Virus record (IMG/VR): IMGVR_UViG_3300008266_000061
Location: 1 to 59,880 of that record
Length of the DNA stretch: 59,880 bases
Strand: one strand, 5' to 3'
Source of the DNA: a virus
Shown: positions 1-6,197 of the stretch, piece after piece
How the letters are laid out: every line of letters starts with the position of its first letter
How positions within the stretch are numbered: position 1 is the first letter of the stretch
Position numbers and translations under genes: made by a program
The notes under the pieces: generated by a model
The model's database searches: none
Told to the model about the DNA's origin: nothing
Seen by the model: only the letters and a program-made list of their open reading frames with translations

Positions 1-120
1 ATGGGGGGGTCGTTGTGCTGCATTCTCGACTTTAACAAGTCGTTAACAATTTATATGTCAATACACAATGTTTTTAAGCTAACCTGTTGAAAATCAGTGG
101 ACAAAAAAGTTAAGGGTTTA

Positions 121-152
121 TTTGGATATGGGGGTGCTATGCCCTATATTTG
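121..152 (+). promoter_or_regulatory. Bacteroidota-type promoter in the gene-free region
   Basis: TTTG at 121-124, a 20-bp spacer and TATATTTG at 145-152 match the Bacteroidota housekeeping promoter (TTTG / TAnnTTTG). A short inverted repeat, GGGGAAATCCCC, lies at the expected transcription start. No gene follows for over 800 bp, so any transcript would be non-coding or a long leader. Confidence 0.5.
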
Positions 153-832
153 GGGAAATCCCCCACAACTTATTGGTTTTCATCGTGTTACATGAGCCCT
201 GCGCCGGTATACCTCGCTGCCTCTATAGGTAATCATATAGCACTAGGTAAGGGACACATAGCGCCAATAGGTATAGGGGCACATAAATGCCTCGTGCACG
301 CCCGCACATTAGGCCTCCCCAAGGTAGGTTGCCCCGACCAAAAGTAACAGGCCCTCTGAACCCCGCGAAAACACACGGAAATCGCTTTAAATCGCATATC
401 TCGGCATGGGTGGTATCTACATACGTCCGAGCCCGAGATAATGCCTCTATGCCCCCTCAAAATGCTATTGAGAATGGTTCTAAATAAGGCGGGAATCCAA
501 GGTAAATAGTCTCTAACACACTGACATGCAGCACGTTACGCAATCACCGCAGCCTGTAGGAATGCAAGAGTAGGCCTGCCCGAGGGCCACAGCGCAGACG
601 CGACAGGGGCTGTTAATGATAAGTTAAATATGGCCCGAGCATGGTCAGTTTGTATAGTTAACCGACGCAAACACGGCACACGATGAGACTTTAGCGGTAT
701 CTTGTTGATAGTCAATGAGTTAGTCTACTTTGCCCACCGAGCGGAGACCGAGACAGGTTGCAGTATGTATGCGCATAATAGTTTACTATCTACACAGGTC
801 GGGCAGGCGGGCGGGCATGGTAGGCGGCATGT

Positions 833-846
833 GTTCCACGTGGAAC
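833..846. other. parS-like: parS-like 14-bp palindrome
   Basis: GTTCCACGTGGAAC is a perfect palindrome identical to the core of the bacterial chromosomal centromere parS that ParB binds. With its flanking bases it matches the 16-mer TGTTCCACGTGGAACA at 15 positions. No parA or parB gene was recognised in the window, so a protein from the host or another element would have to use it. The sequence match is direct; the function is inferred. Confidence 0.5.
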
Positions 847-889
847 GTATTCGACCCCACCCCTTCTGCCAAGGTCACTTCGGAAATTT

Positions 890-923
890 TTTTTTCGCGG
901 GGGGGACTAGGGGGGGACCCCAA
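890..923. other. G-quadruplex-capable tract and hairpin
   Basis: A run of nine T is followed by G7 (899-905), ACTA, and G7 (910-916). This fits a four-tract G3 quadruplex with loops of 1, 4 and 1. CTAGGG and CCCTAG flank the second run and can form a competing hairpin. The position, about 50 bp right of the parS-like site and about 50 bp before the first promoter, suggests a cis-acting element. Confidence 0.4.
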
Positions 924-969
924 CCCTAGTTAGTTTACGGTTGGTGTGTAAAAACAAGGGGTTAAATTA

Positions 970-999
970 TTTGGAGTTATGAAAGTTTATGTATATTTG
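970..999 (+). promoter_or_regulatory. Promoter of the first plus-strand operon
   Basis: TTTG at 970-973, 18 bp, then TATATTTG at 992-999. The predicted start of transcription is a few bases before the ATG at 1015, so the leader is very short. This is the reason for preferring the start at 1015 over the in-frame ATG at 979, which lies inside the promoter. Confidence 0.65.
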
Positions 1000-1014
1000 G
1001 GAAAAATTTTGATT

Positions 1015-1413
1015 ATGACGGACGCATCACGGGACTATCGGGACAACATGTACGGCATGAGTTCGGTTAGCCAGTTTTTAAAGCGGAAGAAGAAGAAGGA
1101 CGACGCGGTAAAGGTTGAGTGCGGCAAGGCGGACGGTGAGGAGTGTGGCTCGACGCTTGGGGGCAACGAGACCGTACGGAAAGCGCCTAAGAAGAAGAGG
1201 GGCATGGACTCTGAGGGGGAGAAGAACGAGGTAATGACCAAGAAGGAGGCTGATGATCGTGCCGTGGATTTTGAAAAGAATCGCCAAGAGGCTGTCCCGA
1301 TGGTAAACAAGACCAGGAAGCAGTTGGAGGAGGAGGACGAGCAGGCTAAGGCGGACTATAAGAAGTATGGCCGCAACAAGCCGGTGTCGGCGTCTAATAA
1401 GTCAAAGTATTGA
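1015..1413 (+). CDS. Highly charged small phage protein (132 aa)
   Basis: I do not recognise this protein. It is dominated by Lys, Glu, Asp and Arg, has a Lys-rich patch near residues 23-28, and lacks membrane segments; the C-terminal half looks helical and possibly coiled-coil. The ATG at 1015 was chosen because the upstream in-frame ATG at 979 overlaps the promoter. It is the first gene of an operon of small, very basic proteins (to 2220). Its composition suggests nucleic-acid or partner binding, but this is only inference. Confidence 0.7.
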   Translation: MTDASRDYRDNMYGMSSVSQFLKRKKKKDDAVKVECGKADGEECGSTLGGNETVRKAPKKKRGMDSEGEKNEVMTKKEADDRAVDFEKNRQEAVPMVNKTRKQLEEEDEQAKADYKKYGRNKPVSASNKSKY

Positions 1414-1416
1414 CGT

Positions 1417-1536
1417 ATGGCAAGGTCACTAGGAAGCGGGGTCAAGCAGACCTTTGGAAAGAGAAAGGACGGCAAGTCGTGTAAGCGTCGTTCCCCTAAA
1501 GATAAAAATGTTAAACCATCAAGAGGACAGGGATGA
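1417..1536 (+). CDS. Tiny basic protein (39 aa)
   Basis: An ATG frame of 39 codons starts three bases after the stop of the previous gene and ends in a TGA that overlaps the next ATG (ATGA). The product is Lys/Arg/Ser/Gly-rich with one Cys. The tight spacing and the four-base overlap with a credible neighbour support translation. No family is recognised. Confidence 0.55.
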   Translation: MARSLGSGVKQTFGKRKDGKSCKRRSPKDKNVKPSRGQG

Positions 1537-1685
1537 AAGCAAAAATGGGACTATATGCAAACATCAACGCCAAGCGTAAGCGAATTGCTGAGGGCTCGGG
1601 CGAGAAGATGAGGAAGCCGGGTACTGCTGGCGCTCCTAAGCTGAGGGACTTTATCAAGTCAAAGCTGACTGCAAAGAAAAAGTAA
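1533..1685 (+). CDS. Small basic phage protein (50 aa)
   Basis: This 50-aa frame begins with the ATGA overlap of the preceding gene. It contains the stretches YANINAKRKRIAEGSGEKMR and KPGTAGAPKL. From memory, very similar short proteins with the order YANI-K-R-K-I-GSGEKMRKPG are common in uncultured aquatic phages, which supports it as a real gene. Function is unknown. The net charge is strongly positive, as in its neighbours. Confidence 0.65.
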   Translation: MKAKMGLYANINAKRKRIAEGSGEKMRKPGTAGAPKLRDFIKSKLTAKKK

Positions 1686-1705
1686 AATTTTAAAAATCAA
1701 ATACA

Positions 1706-1957
1706 ATGGCAATTCGTAAAGCAATGTCTAAGAAGACAGGTCCTCCATTAAAGGGCGCCACAACAGCTGCCGCAAAACCAAAAGGAGGCGCGCAGTTTCT
1801 CCCGAAGGGCATACCTGCTGGAACGGTTGCAAAAGGAGCTTCACTTGCGGAAAAAGTAAAAATAGCAAAGCAGCTTTACAAAGACAATCCGAGTAAAGTT
1901 TATTCGGATGCTGTAAAGAAAGCTGAAAAAAACCTAATGGATTCTAAGAAAAAATAA
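1706..1957 (+). CDS. Small Lys/Ala/Gly-rich basic protein (83 aa)
   Basis: The product is rich in Lys, Ala, Gly and Pro. Its N-terminal 40 residues look disordered and the C-terminal half is an amphipathic helix ending in KKK. It follows an A-rich leader and shares a TAATG stop-start overlap with the next gene, so translation is probably coupled. Function is unknown; the composition resembles small DNA- or RNA-associated phage proteins. Confidence 0.7.
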   Translation: MAIRKAMSKKTGPPLKGATTAAAKPKGGAQFLPKGIPAGTVAKGASLAEKVKIAKQLYKDNPSKVYSDAVKKAEKNLMDSKKK

Positions 1958-2220
1958 TGGCAAGGTCAGCAGCATGGCAACGCAAGGAGGGTAAGAACCC
2001 TGAAGGAGGCTTGAACGCCAAGGGGCGTGCCTCGTATAAGCGCGAGACTGGAGGTACCTTGAAGCCACCGGTTTCTGCTGCCCAGGCCAAGAAATCACCC
2101 AAGTCTGCTGCCAGACGCAAGTCGTTTTGTGCAAGGATGGGTGGAATGCCCGGTCCGATGAAAAAACCTAACGGTAAACCCACAAGAAAGGCACTTGCCC
2201 TTCGCAAGTGGGACTGTTAA
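1957..2220 (+). CDS. DUF6321-like basic phage protein (87 aa)
   Basis: The order AAWQRKEGKNPEGGLN, then KGRASYKRETGG, PVSA, RRKSFCARMGGMPG and a C-terminal KPTRKALALRKW matches, from memory, a widespread small phage domain annotated as DUF6321. The function of the family is not established. The gene is translationally coupled to its neighbour by a TAATG overlap. Its very basic, Gly/Pro-rich make-up matches the whole operon. Confidence 0.75.
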   Translation: MARSAAWQRKEGKNPEGGLNAKGRASYKRETGGTLKPPVSAAQAKKSPKSAARRKSFCARMGGMPGPMKKPNGKPTRKALALRKWDC

Positions 2221-2225
2221 TTAAC

Positions 2226-2233
2226 TATATTTG
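2226..2233 (+). promoter_or_regulatory. Minus-7 promoter element before membrane genes
   Basis: TATATTTG lies nine bases before the ATG at 2243. No well-spaced TTG element is visible upstream, so it is a weaker candidate than the promoters at 970 or 10966. It supports 2243 rather than the TTG at 2231 as the start codon. Confidence 0.4.
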
Positions 2234-2242
2234 CACAGGGCC

Positions 2243-2470
2243 ATGCACTTTAACTTTTTCGCAGATATAGACCTAGCAAAGTCGGGAGAGTCACTACTAA
2301 CGGCTACAGGATTTCTGGCACTTGGGACGATGTTTGAGGGGATGGACTTGCAGCATATGCACATACCACCGATTATCCTTGAATTTGCCAAGTTGTGCGC
2401 CTACCTCGGAGCGGGGATGTCGTTCTTTAAGTTCATAGTCGGGCTGTTCATCAAACGCAAGGAGAAGTGA
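2243..2470 (+). CDS. Small membrane protein, holin candidate (75 aa)
   Basis: Two hydrophobic stretches (about residues 15-35 and 45-70) end in the basic tail KRKEK, giving a short two-pass membrane protein. Size and topology fit small holins, but it sits far from the endolysin, so the assignment is tentative. The ATG at 2243 was chosen because an upstream TTG frame start falls inside a promoter element. Its stop overlaps the GTG of the next gene (GTGA). Confidence 0.65.
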   Translation: MHFNFFADIDLAKSGESLLTATGFLALGTMFEGMDLQHMHIPPIILEFAKLCAYLGAGMSFFKFIVGLFIKRKEK

Positions 2471-2679
2471 TCCTGACTATTATCATATTATTTATCATCG
2501 CGTACTTCGTGTACGACACCTGGGCCGCAAGTAAGATTGTCCAGGAGAGCCAAAACCGTATCCTTGACAAGCTCAACAGCCTAATCGACGGCGTGAAGAC
2601 GTTCTTTACCGTTACCCTAGTGGAAAGGCTTTCGTCTCCCAAGGATACCGAGTCAGAAGACGACGACATCGAGCTATAG
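2467..2679 (+). CDS. Small single-pass membrane protein (70 aa)
   Basis: A GTG start overlaps the stop of the preceding membrane gene. Residues 2-20 form a hydrophobic helix, followed by an amphipathic helix and a strongly acidic tail (ESEDDDIEL). The pairing with another small membrane protein suggests a two-part membrane function such as a holin accessory or superinfection factor. No family is recognised. Confidence 0.6.
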   Translation: MILTIIILFIIAYFVYDTWAASKIVQESQNRILDKLNSLIDGVKTFFTVTLVERLSSPKDTESEDDDIEL

Positions 2680-2692
2680 ACATTAGCAAGAC

Positions 2693-2753
2693 ACGGTTCC
2701 GTGCAGGGACCGTTGTAGTTGCGAAAAGGCCGGGGTGATAGCCGGCTTTTTTT
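2693..2753 (+). terminator. Intrinsic terminator of the first operon
   Basis: An 8-bp stem at 2693-2700/2706-2713 (one G.U pair) is followed by a second hairpin, GCCGG (2729-2733) with CCGGC (2742-2746), and seven T (2747-2753). It ends the plus-strand operon. The T tract runs into the stop codon of the convergent minus-strand gene. Confidence 0.8.
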
Positions 2754-3036
2754 ATAACTCGTAGCTATCCTCGCACCATATCGGCGTCTTTTCCCCCACG
2801 TAAGCACCGGCCACGTTGTACTGAAAGTGTTCGATGGCGTCCTCTGGGTCCATGCCCTCCACCTCGATGAGTATCTCAAGGCACTTCTTGCACGAATAGA
2901 TGAGGCGGGAAGACCCGTAGTCAACGCCAATTACAGCGTCGTCAAACCCGTCGGCGATAAGGAACTCGTCTTCCGGGTATAGTTCGACGAGGAGTTCGAG
3001 GTAGTTCTTGTATTCCTTTATGTTATTCGTGTCCAT
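2752..3036 (-). CDS. Conserved phage protein, acidic (94 aa)
   Basis: This is a small acidic protein whose C-terminal part (DPEDAIEHFQYNVAGAYVGE then TPIWC) I recall from many Bacteroidota phages and prophages; no function is known. Three Cys are present, two in CKKC. I prefer the ATG at 3036, which follows an AAAAATG context and leaves a short overlap with the upstream gene; an ATG at 3063 is also possible. Confidence 0.75.
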   Translation of the reverse strand: MDTNNIKEYKNYLELLVELYPEDEFLIADGFDDAVIGVDYGSSRLIYSCKKCLEILIEVEGMDPEDAIEHFQYNVAGAYVGEKTPIWCEDSYEL

Positions 3037-3310
3037 TTTTCCAAATTTCTTTAGCGATTTCAATTAACTCATCATGGCTGTGAGAGACATACTCTCCCTT
3101 GACGCTGTCTCCCCACCACTTGCCGTCCTTTGGGGACTCAAGGTAGTAGATTACGTCCTTTTCCTCGGCGTCATAGCTCCACGAGGAGACCTTAGCCTTG
3201 TAGATTGCCAGGTGATCGGTTGGTTGGTTGTGGTCGTACCACATCGAGATGGCGTAGACCTCCGTGCCTGGCTCGTAGGCAAAGATTGTGTAGGTTGTTC
3301 TGCTTTTCAT
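3023..3310 (-). CDS. Hypothetical phage protein (95 aa)
   Basis: I do not recognise a family. The sequence alternates predicted strands (TYTIFAYEPGTEVYAISMWY) with a Trp-rich middle and ends in an amphipathic helix. The start is preceded by the repeated A-rich leader AACAAACGAAAT. It overlaps the next gene slightly, as is usual in this minus-strand cluster. Confidence 0.65.
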   Translation of the reverse strand: MKSRTTYTIFAYEPGTEVYAISMWYDHNQPTDHLAIYKAKVSSWSYDAEEKDVIYYLESPKDGKWWGDSVKGEYVSHSHDELIEIAKEIWKNGHE

Positions 3311-3365
3311 TTCGTTTATTTCGTTTGTTTTTGTAACAAATCTGGTAAAATTTTGTTACAGTTAG

Positions 3366-3454
3366 TAGTCAGGACAGGAATCGAACCTGCATACAGGTAG
3401 GTTATGTACACTTACCGTTTGAAGAACCTTGCGATACCATTCCGCCACCTGACT
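3366..3454 (-). tRNA. tRNA-like gene with an unusual anticodon arm
   Basis: The acceptor stem (AGTCAGG with CCTGACT), a four-pair D stem (GCGG/TCGC) with a GG-containing D loop, and the T arm (GCAGG-TTCGATT-CCTGT) are clear. The only good anticodon stem, AGGTT with AACCT, encloses 21 nt instead of 7. The isotype therefore cannot be assigned; readings such as CAA or TCA depend on which bases are looped out. No CCA end is encoded. A class II tRNA with a poor anticodon stem, or a degenerate tRNA, are the alternatives. Confidence 0.6.
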
Positions 3455-3482
3455 ATTGTCACAATTCTTCAAATATTTGTGA

Positions 3483-3710
3483 CTACATCTTCATAATCTT
3501 TTTCAGATACAGCGCAAGGTCAAGCGCCTCCTCGTAAGCGTGTTGCAGCCACTCTCTTGGGGTGAGGTCTTTGCGGTCCATCGTCTGTTTGTACTGCGAG
3601 AATCCTTTCTTCTCACGCATAAGCATATCCATGATTACCTCATTGAGTAGATCAGAGGCGTGTTTTATCGGCTTATTGTCGCTTGTATGTCCCATCGGTA
3701 GGTGTGCCAT
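3483..3710 (-). CDS. Conserved small helical phage protein (75 aa)
   Basis: The C-terminal half (REWLQHAYEEALDLALYLKK) matches a common motif of small phage proteins (E-x-LD-x-x-x-YL-x-K). Its helical pattern recalls MazG-like or other all-alpha proteins, though it is too short for a full pyrophosphohydrolase. The start at 3710 has an AAAACAAATG context. It overlaps the upstream gene by about 46 bp. Confidence 0.65.
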   Translation of the reverse strand: MAHLPMGHTSDNKPIKHASDLLNEVIMDMLMREKKGFSQYKQTMDRKDLTPREWLQHAYEEALDLALYLKKIMKM

Positions 3711-3853
3711 TTGTTTTCTCTTCCCGTTAACTTGTCGAGCTTGTAGCAGTCGTTTAAGACCTTGGTCTTGGCCGAATCAGGACTCTTGGCTCGTGCCTTA
3801 GCGTTGTGGACGAGTTTGTCCCCATCCCAAACCGTTATTACGTAGTTATTCAT
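3665..3853 (-). CDS. Hypothetical small protein (62 aa)
   Basis: No family is recognised. The sequence begins with a beta-like stretch (NNYVITVWDGDKLVHNAKA) followed by a Lys-rich helix. It overlaps its neighbours on both sides in the same direction, which fits the compact early cluster. A short soluble protein of unknown role is the most that can be said. Confidence 0.55.
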   Translation of the reverse strand: MNNYVITVWDGDKLVHNAKARAKSPDSAKTKVLNDCYKLDKLTGRENKWHTYRWDIQATISR

Positions 3854-4040
3854 GTATTCCGTATGTTGAGTTTACCCAAACCCTTACCTGACTGCTCTCA
3901 AAGTGCCTGATCTCCCCGCCCTTGAGCAAAACAACCGTTATCTCGTCGTTCTCATACATCCCGCCGGGCGTTATGTAGAGGATGTATCCGTCACCCAGGG
4001 GTGTTGTCACCGGTATCGGATGCGGAGCGAAGGTCGTCAT
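3846..4040 (-). CDS. Conserved small phage protein (64 aa)
   Basis: The pattern TTFAPHPIPVTTPLGDGYIL followed by VLLKGG and RHF is, from memory, common in phages infecting Bacteroidota: a small beta-rich domain of unknown function. The ATG at 4040 overlaps the stop of the upstream gene (TGATG), indicating coupled translation. A GTG one codon earlier is possible. Confidence 0.65.
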   Translation of the reverse strand: MTTFAPHPIPVTTPLGDGYILYITPGGMYENDEITVVLLKGGEIRHFESSQVRVWVNSTYGIHE

Positions 4041-4200
4041 CACACTTTTTCAATAACTGTTGGATTTCTTGCTGCCTCATCTTCTTTAGCGTCGATATGT
4101 TGGCCATCACCACCTCCATTATCCTTTCCCTCGTTTCTTGGTTGGCCGTCTGGAGCTGTTCCACTAGGTACTCCGTCAGCGCCTGCTTGGTTTTTTTCAT
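3991..4200 (-). CDS. Overprinted helical small protein (69 aa)
   Basis: This frame encodes a protein-like, strongly helical charged sequence (KKTKQALTEYLVEQLQTANQ and onward), although it lies wholly across the end of one minus-strand gene and the start of the next, in another frame. I recall similar short phage proteins of the type TEYL-EQL-A-R-RIM-V. The overlapped tail of the 158-aa gene is low-complexity, which would fit overprinting. Translation is unproven. Confidence 0.5.
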   Translation of the reverse strand: MKKTKQALTEYLVEQLQTANQETRERIMEVVMANISTLKKMRQQEIQQLLKKCDDDLRSASDTGDNTPG

Positions 4201-4516
4201 CTATTTGTCGTTTTATGTCTGATATGCCCTGGTAAACTAACGCCCAATACTCCACGGGGAGGGTTGCCAGGTTTTTTAACGTCTCCTCCATCATCTGGAC
4301 CGCGTTGAGGTAAGAGTCCCCCTCCTGCACGTCCCCAAGCATCTTGAAGAGTGGCATCAACTCTTTTTCAAGCTTTGACACCAAGGTCTTAGAGTGCATC
4401 TTTAAGTCGTGCTTGAAGAACCCGAACTCAATACACTCGTCGTGGCATTGGGCATAGATCTGCTGTGCGGCTAATGCGGTAACAACTAACCGCGCTTTTG
4501 TTTCTCTTTCGTTCAT
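4040..4516 (-). CDS. Hypothetical helical protein with disordered tail (158 aa)
   Basis: Residues 1-110 are helical and lack known motifs. The last 50 residues are Gly/Asp/Glu/Pro-rich and look disordered. The ATG at 4516 follows a promoter (4532-4561) and the leader AACAAAACGAA. It is coupled to the next gene through TGATG. The disordered tail coincides with the overlapping 69-aa frame (3991-4200). Confidence 0.65.
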   Translation of the reverse strand: MNERETKARLVVTALAAQQIYAQCHDECIEFGFFKHDLKMHSKTLVSKLEKELMPLFKMLGDVQEGDSYLNAVQMMEETLKNLATLPVEYWALVYQGISDIKRQIDEKNQAGADGVPSGTAPDGQPRNEGKDNGGGDGQHIDAKEDEAARNPTVIEKV

Positions 4517-4531
4517 TTCGTTTTGTTTGTG

Positions 4532-4561
4532 CAAATATACAACACGTAAGTGTGTTTGCAA
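4532..4561 (-). promoter_or_regulatory. Minus-strand promoter
   Basis: Reading the minus strand, TTG (4561-4559), 19 bp, then TATATTTG (4539-4532) fit the Bacteroidota consensus. A leader of about 12 nt, ending in AAAACGAA, precedes the ATG at 4516. It should drive the early genes from 4516 towards 2752. Confidence 0.65.
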
Positions 4562-4572
4562 CAATTTTAACT

Positions 4573-4827
4573 TTAATTTGCGCTAAAAAGAAAGCTAACG
4601 TCGCTCATAATCATTTCGTCTACCTGCTCCATTGAGAGCCCGACAATAAAGTCGTCACCCCCAGAGCTAATCATGCATAAGTTCTTGTAGTTCTGATAGG
4701 GCCTCACGTTGTCTATCCGATAAAAGATGGCGGGTTCGCACTCATACCTATCCGGCGTAGAGCCAACCAGGTCCGCGATCTTCTTTTCGTCGGTGTCCAC
4801 CACTATTGGAAGAATAACTCTAAGCAT
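4573..4827 (-). CDS. Hypothetical protein (84 aa)
   Basis: This small mixed alpha/beta protein starts with a strand (MLRVILPIVVDTD) and carries a C-terminal helix (LSMEQVDEMIMSD). No family is recognised. It is separated by one base from the upstream metallopeptidase-like gene, so the two are probably co-translated. Confidence 0.6.
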   Translation of the reverse strand: MLRVILPIVVDTDEKKIADLVGSTPDRYECEPAIFYRIDNVRPYQNYKNLCMISSGGDDFIVGLSMEQVDEMIMSDVSFLFSAN

Positions 4828-4828
4828 G

Positions 4829-5071
4829 TCAGTCCAAATTTACTCGCCTATAACCCAATGCCCATAAAAACTCGGAGATTTTTACCCCATACTCTTCAAC
4901 ATACGACTCGTCCCAATGCTTAAACTCGTGGTGTAAATACTCGTGAATCGCTACCTCTAAATGCTCCTTTGCCGGGAGCCGTGGATCAATCTCAATCAAG
5001 CCGTCGTCATGGTAAAGGCCCCTTGCCTTTTCCCTTCCGAGCTTTCTGTATTTGATTCTGAAGTTTTCCAT
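4829..5071 (-). CDS. Minimal zinc-metallopeptidase-like protein (80 aa)
   Basis: The sequence AIHEYLHHEFKHWDE contains HExxH, with Glu residues shortly downstream that could be a third ligand. This is the arrangement of short zincin-like proteins such as minimal SprT/WSS1-type domains. The preceding segment (GLIEIDPRLPAKEHLEVAIH) is also typical of phage M78-type peptidase-like proteins. At 80 aa it is a bare catalytic core. Substrate unknown; activity is inferred from the motif only. Confidence 0.65.
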   Translation of the reverse strand: MENFRIKYRKLGREKARGLYHDDGLIEIDPRLPAKEHLEVAIHEYLHHEFKHWDESYVEEYGVKISEFLWALGYRRVNLD

Positions 5072-5150
5072 TACACGTCACGTTATGCAAAATACAGAAA
5101 AAAATGCACATCCTACGTAACAAAAACACGCATAAAAATGTTACGAGTGA

Positions 5151-6170
5151 TTACTTAATCTTGCCGTCAACAATTCGGTAGTTTGTAACCTCAAAGTCAT
5201 CATTATCAAACACTTTGACGTGTGCAAACCCGTGGGTAAACTTGTTGATTGGCATATAGTCGGGGTGCAGCTCGCAAAGACACGCTACCGACCAGCAGGT
5301 GGTAACCTTTCCGTTGATGTTTGGCTCGGTATGCTCCGATGTTTGGTGGTGGTGTCCGCAGATTGCGTTGTCTTTTGCTCTGAGATAAAGTCCACGAGCG
5401 ATGTTTACCGGGCTGAACATGCTTGACCCAAACTCGTGGCCGTGGAGGGCAACTAGCTTACCCATACGCACAAGCTGCTTGTCTGGGATGAACGTGATGT
5501 TCAGCTTGTCAAGGTGCATGATGGATTGCAGGGAAAACTCCTCGATTCCAACAAGGTCTGACGCGTTGTTGATCAGGTAGTGGTCCCATCGGATGTCGTG
5601 GTTTCCGGCCTTGAAGTATATTGCCTGTGTAGGGAACAATCGTCGCAGAGTGTAGAGGAAGTCCCTTGCCATGTAGATTTCTGACGCGAGGTCGCGCTTG
5701 CGCGGGTCCTTTTGGAATCGGCTGATTGCGTAGAAGTCAATGAGGTCCCCGTTAATGTAGATCGTGTTGACCTCATTTTCAAGACCGTACTTGAGTGCAG
5801 CTGTGAGTGCAGGGATGTTGTGATATGGTACGTGAATGTCGGTGAGAAAGAGTATATCATTGTGGTTGACTGGGAATTTATACGGATTGTACTGATTCTC
5901 CTTGGAGTCAGGAAGACCAAGCGGGTTCGCGTCTGGAGCCAGTTCGTTTACGATTTGCTCAAAGGCGTTCATGATTGCGTCTTGAGACCTCTTTATAGAC
6001 TTTTTGACCTTGGTTTTATTTCTTTTCTTCCAGTCATAAAATGCCCTTTTAAAAGATTCAAGCGTGGCACTGGTTCCCGCCTTGTCCCACTCCTCTTGAA
6101 TTTTTTGGTTTTGACTAATGTCTCGCGTGTCGTTTAAGATGTTGCGATAGTTTTGTACGCTATTTTTCAT
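5151..6170 (-). CDS. Calcineurin-like metallophosphoesterase (339 aa)
   Basis: The metallophosphoesterase motifs occur in order: DIH (about residue 111), GDLIDF, GNHD, HGHEF and GHHH, which bind two metal ions and hydrolyse phosphoester bonds. About 105 residues of helical, basic sequence precede the domain and may bind nucleic acid. The ATG at 6170 is preferred because the upstream in-frame TTG at 6188 lies in the promoter TATATTTG. Phage enzymes of this type act in nucleic-acid processing; the substrate here is unknown. Confidence 0.85.
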   Translation of the reverse strand: MKNSVQNYRNILNDTRDISQNQKIQEEWDKAGTSATLESFKRAFYDWKKRNKTKVKKSIKRSQDAIMNAFEQIVNELAPDANPLGLPDSKENQYNPYKFPVNHNDILFLTDIHVPYHNIPALTAALKYGLENEVNTIYINGDLIDFYAISRFQKDPRKRDLASEIYMARDFLYTLRRLFPTQAIYFKAGNHDIRWDHYLINNASDLVGIEEFSLQSIMHLDKLNITFIPDKQLVRMGKLVALHGHEFGSSMFSPVNIARGLYLRAKDNAICGHHHQTSEHTEPNINGKVTTCWSVACLCELHPDYMPINKFTHGFAHVKVFDNDDFEVTNYRIVDGKIK

Positions 6171-6185
6171 TTGGTTGATATATTG

Positions 6186-6193
6186 CAAATATA
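6186..6193 (-). promoter_or_regulatory. Minus-7 element before the phosphoesterase gene
   Basis: TATATTTG on the minus strand lies 15 bases before the ATG at 6170 and just downstream of a terminator (6205-6235), so this gene begins a new transcript. No convincing TTG element at the usual distance was found. Confidence 0.5.
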
Positions 6194-6197
6194 ATCA

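Larger units (their letters stand above)
1..969. other. Gene-free left region of about 1 kb
   Basis: No reading frame here looks like a protein: the candidates are short, overlap on both strands, and have no good start context. By eye the composition is more GC-rich and irregular than the neighbouring genes. It contains a consensus promoter (121-152), a parS-like palindrome (833-846), a T9 run followed by two G7 runs (890-916), and the start of the promoter for the first operon (970-999). This suggests a cis-acting region (segregation, packaging or replication), but the first bases could also include assembly-edge sequence. Confidence 0.6.

Noticed and set aside
150-933. Several open frames of 60-76 codons in the left region
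   Set aside because: They overlap on both strands, begin at poor starts (for example a TTG inside a promoter box) and have no protein-like composition or recognised pattern.
2451-2930. Long antisense frame of 159 codons
   Set aside because: It runs across a terminator and two credible genes on the opposite strand or frame and has biased, non-protein-like composition.
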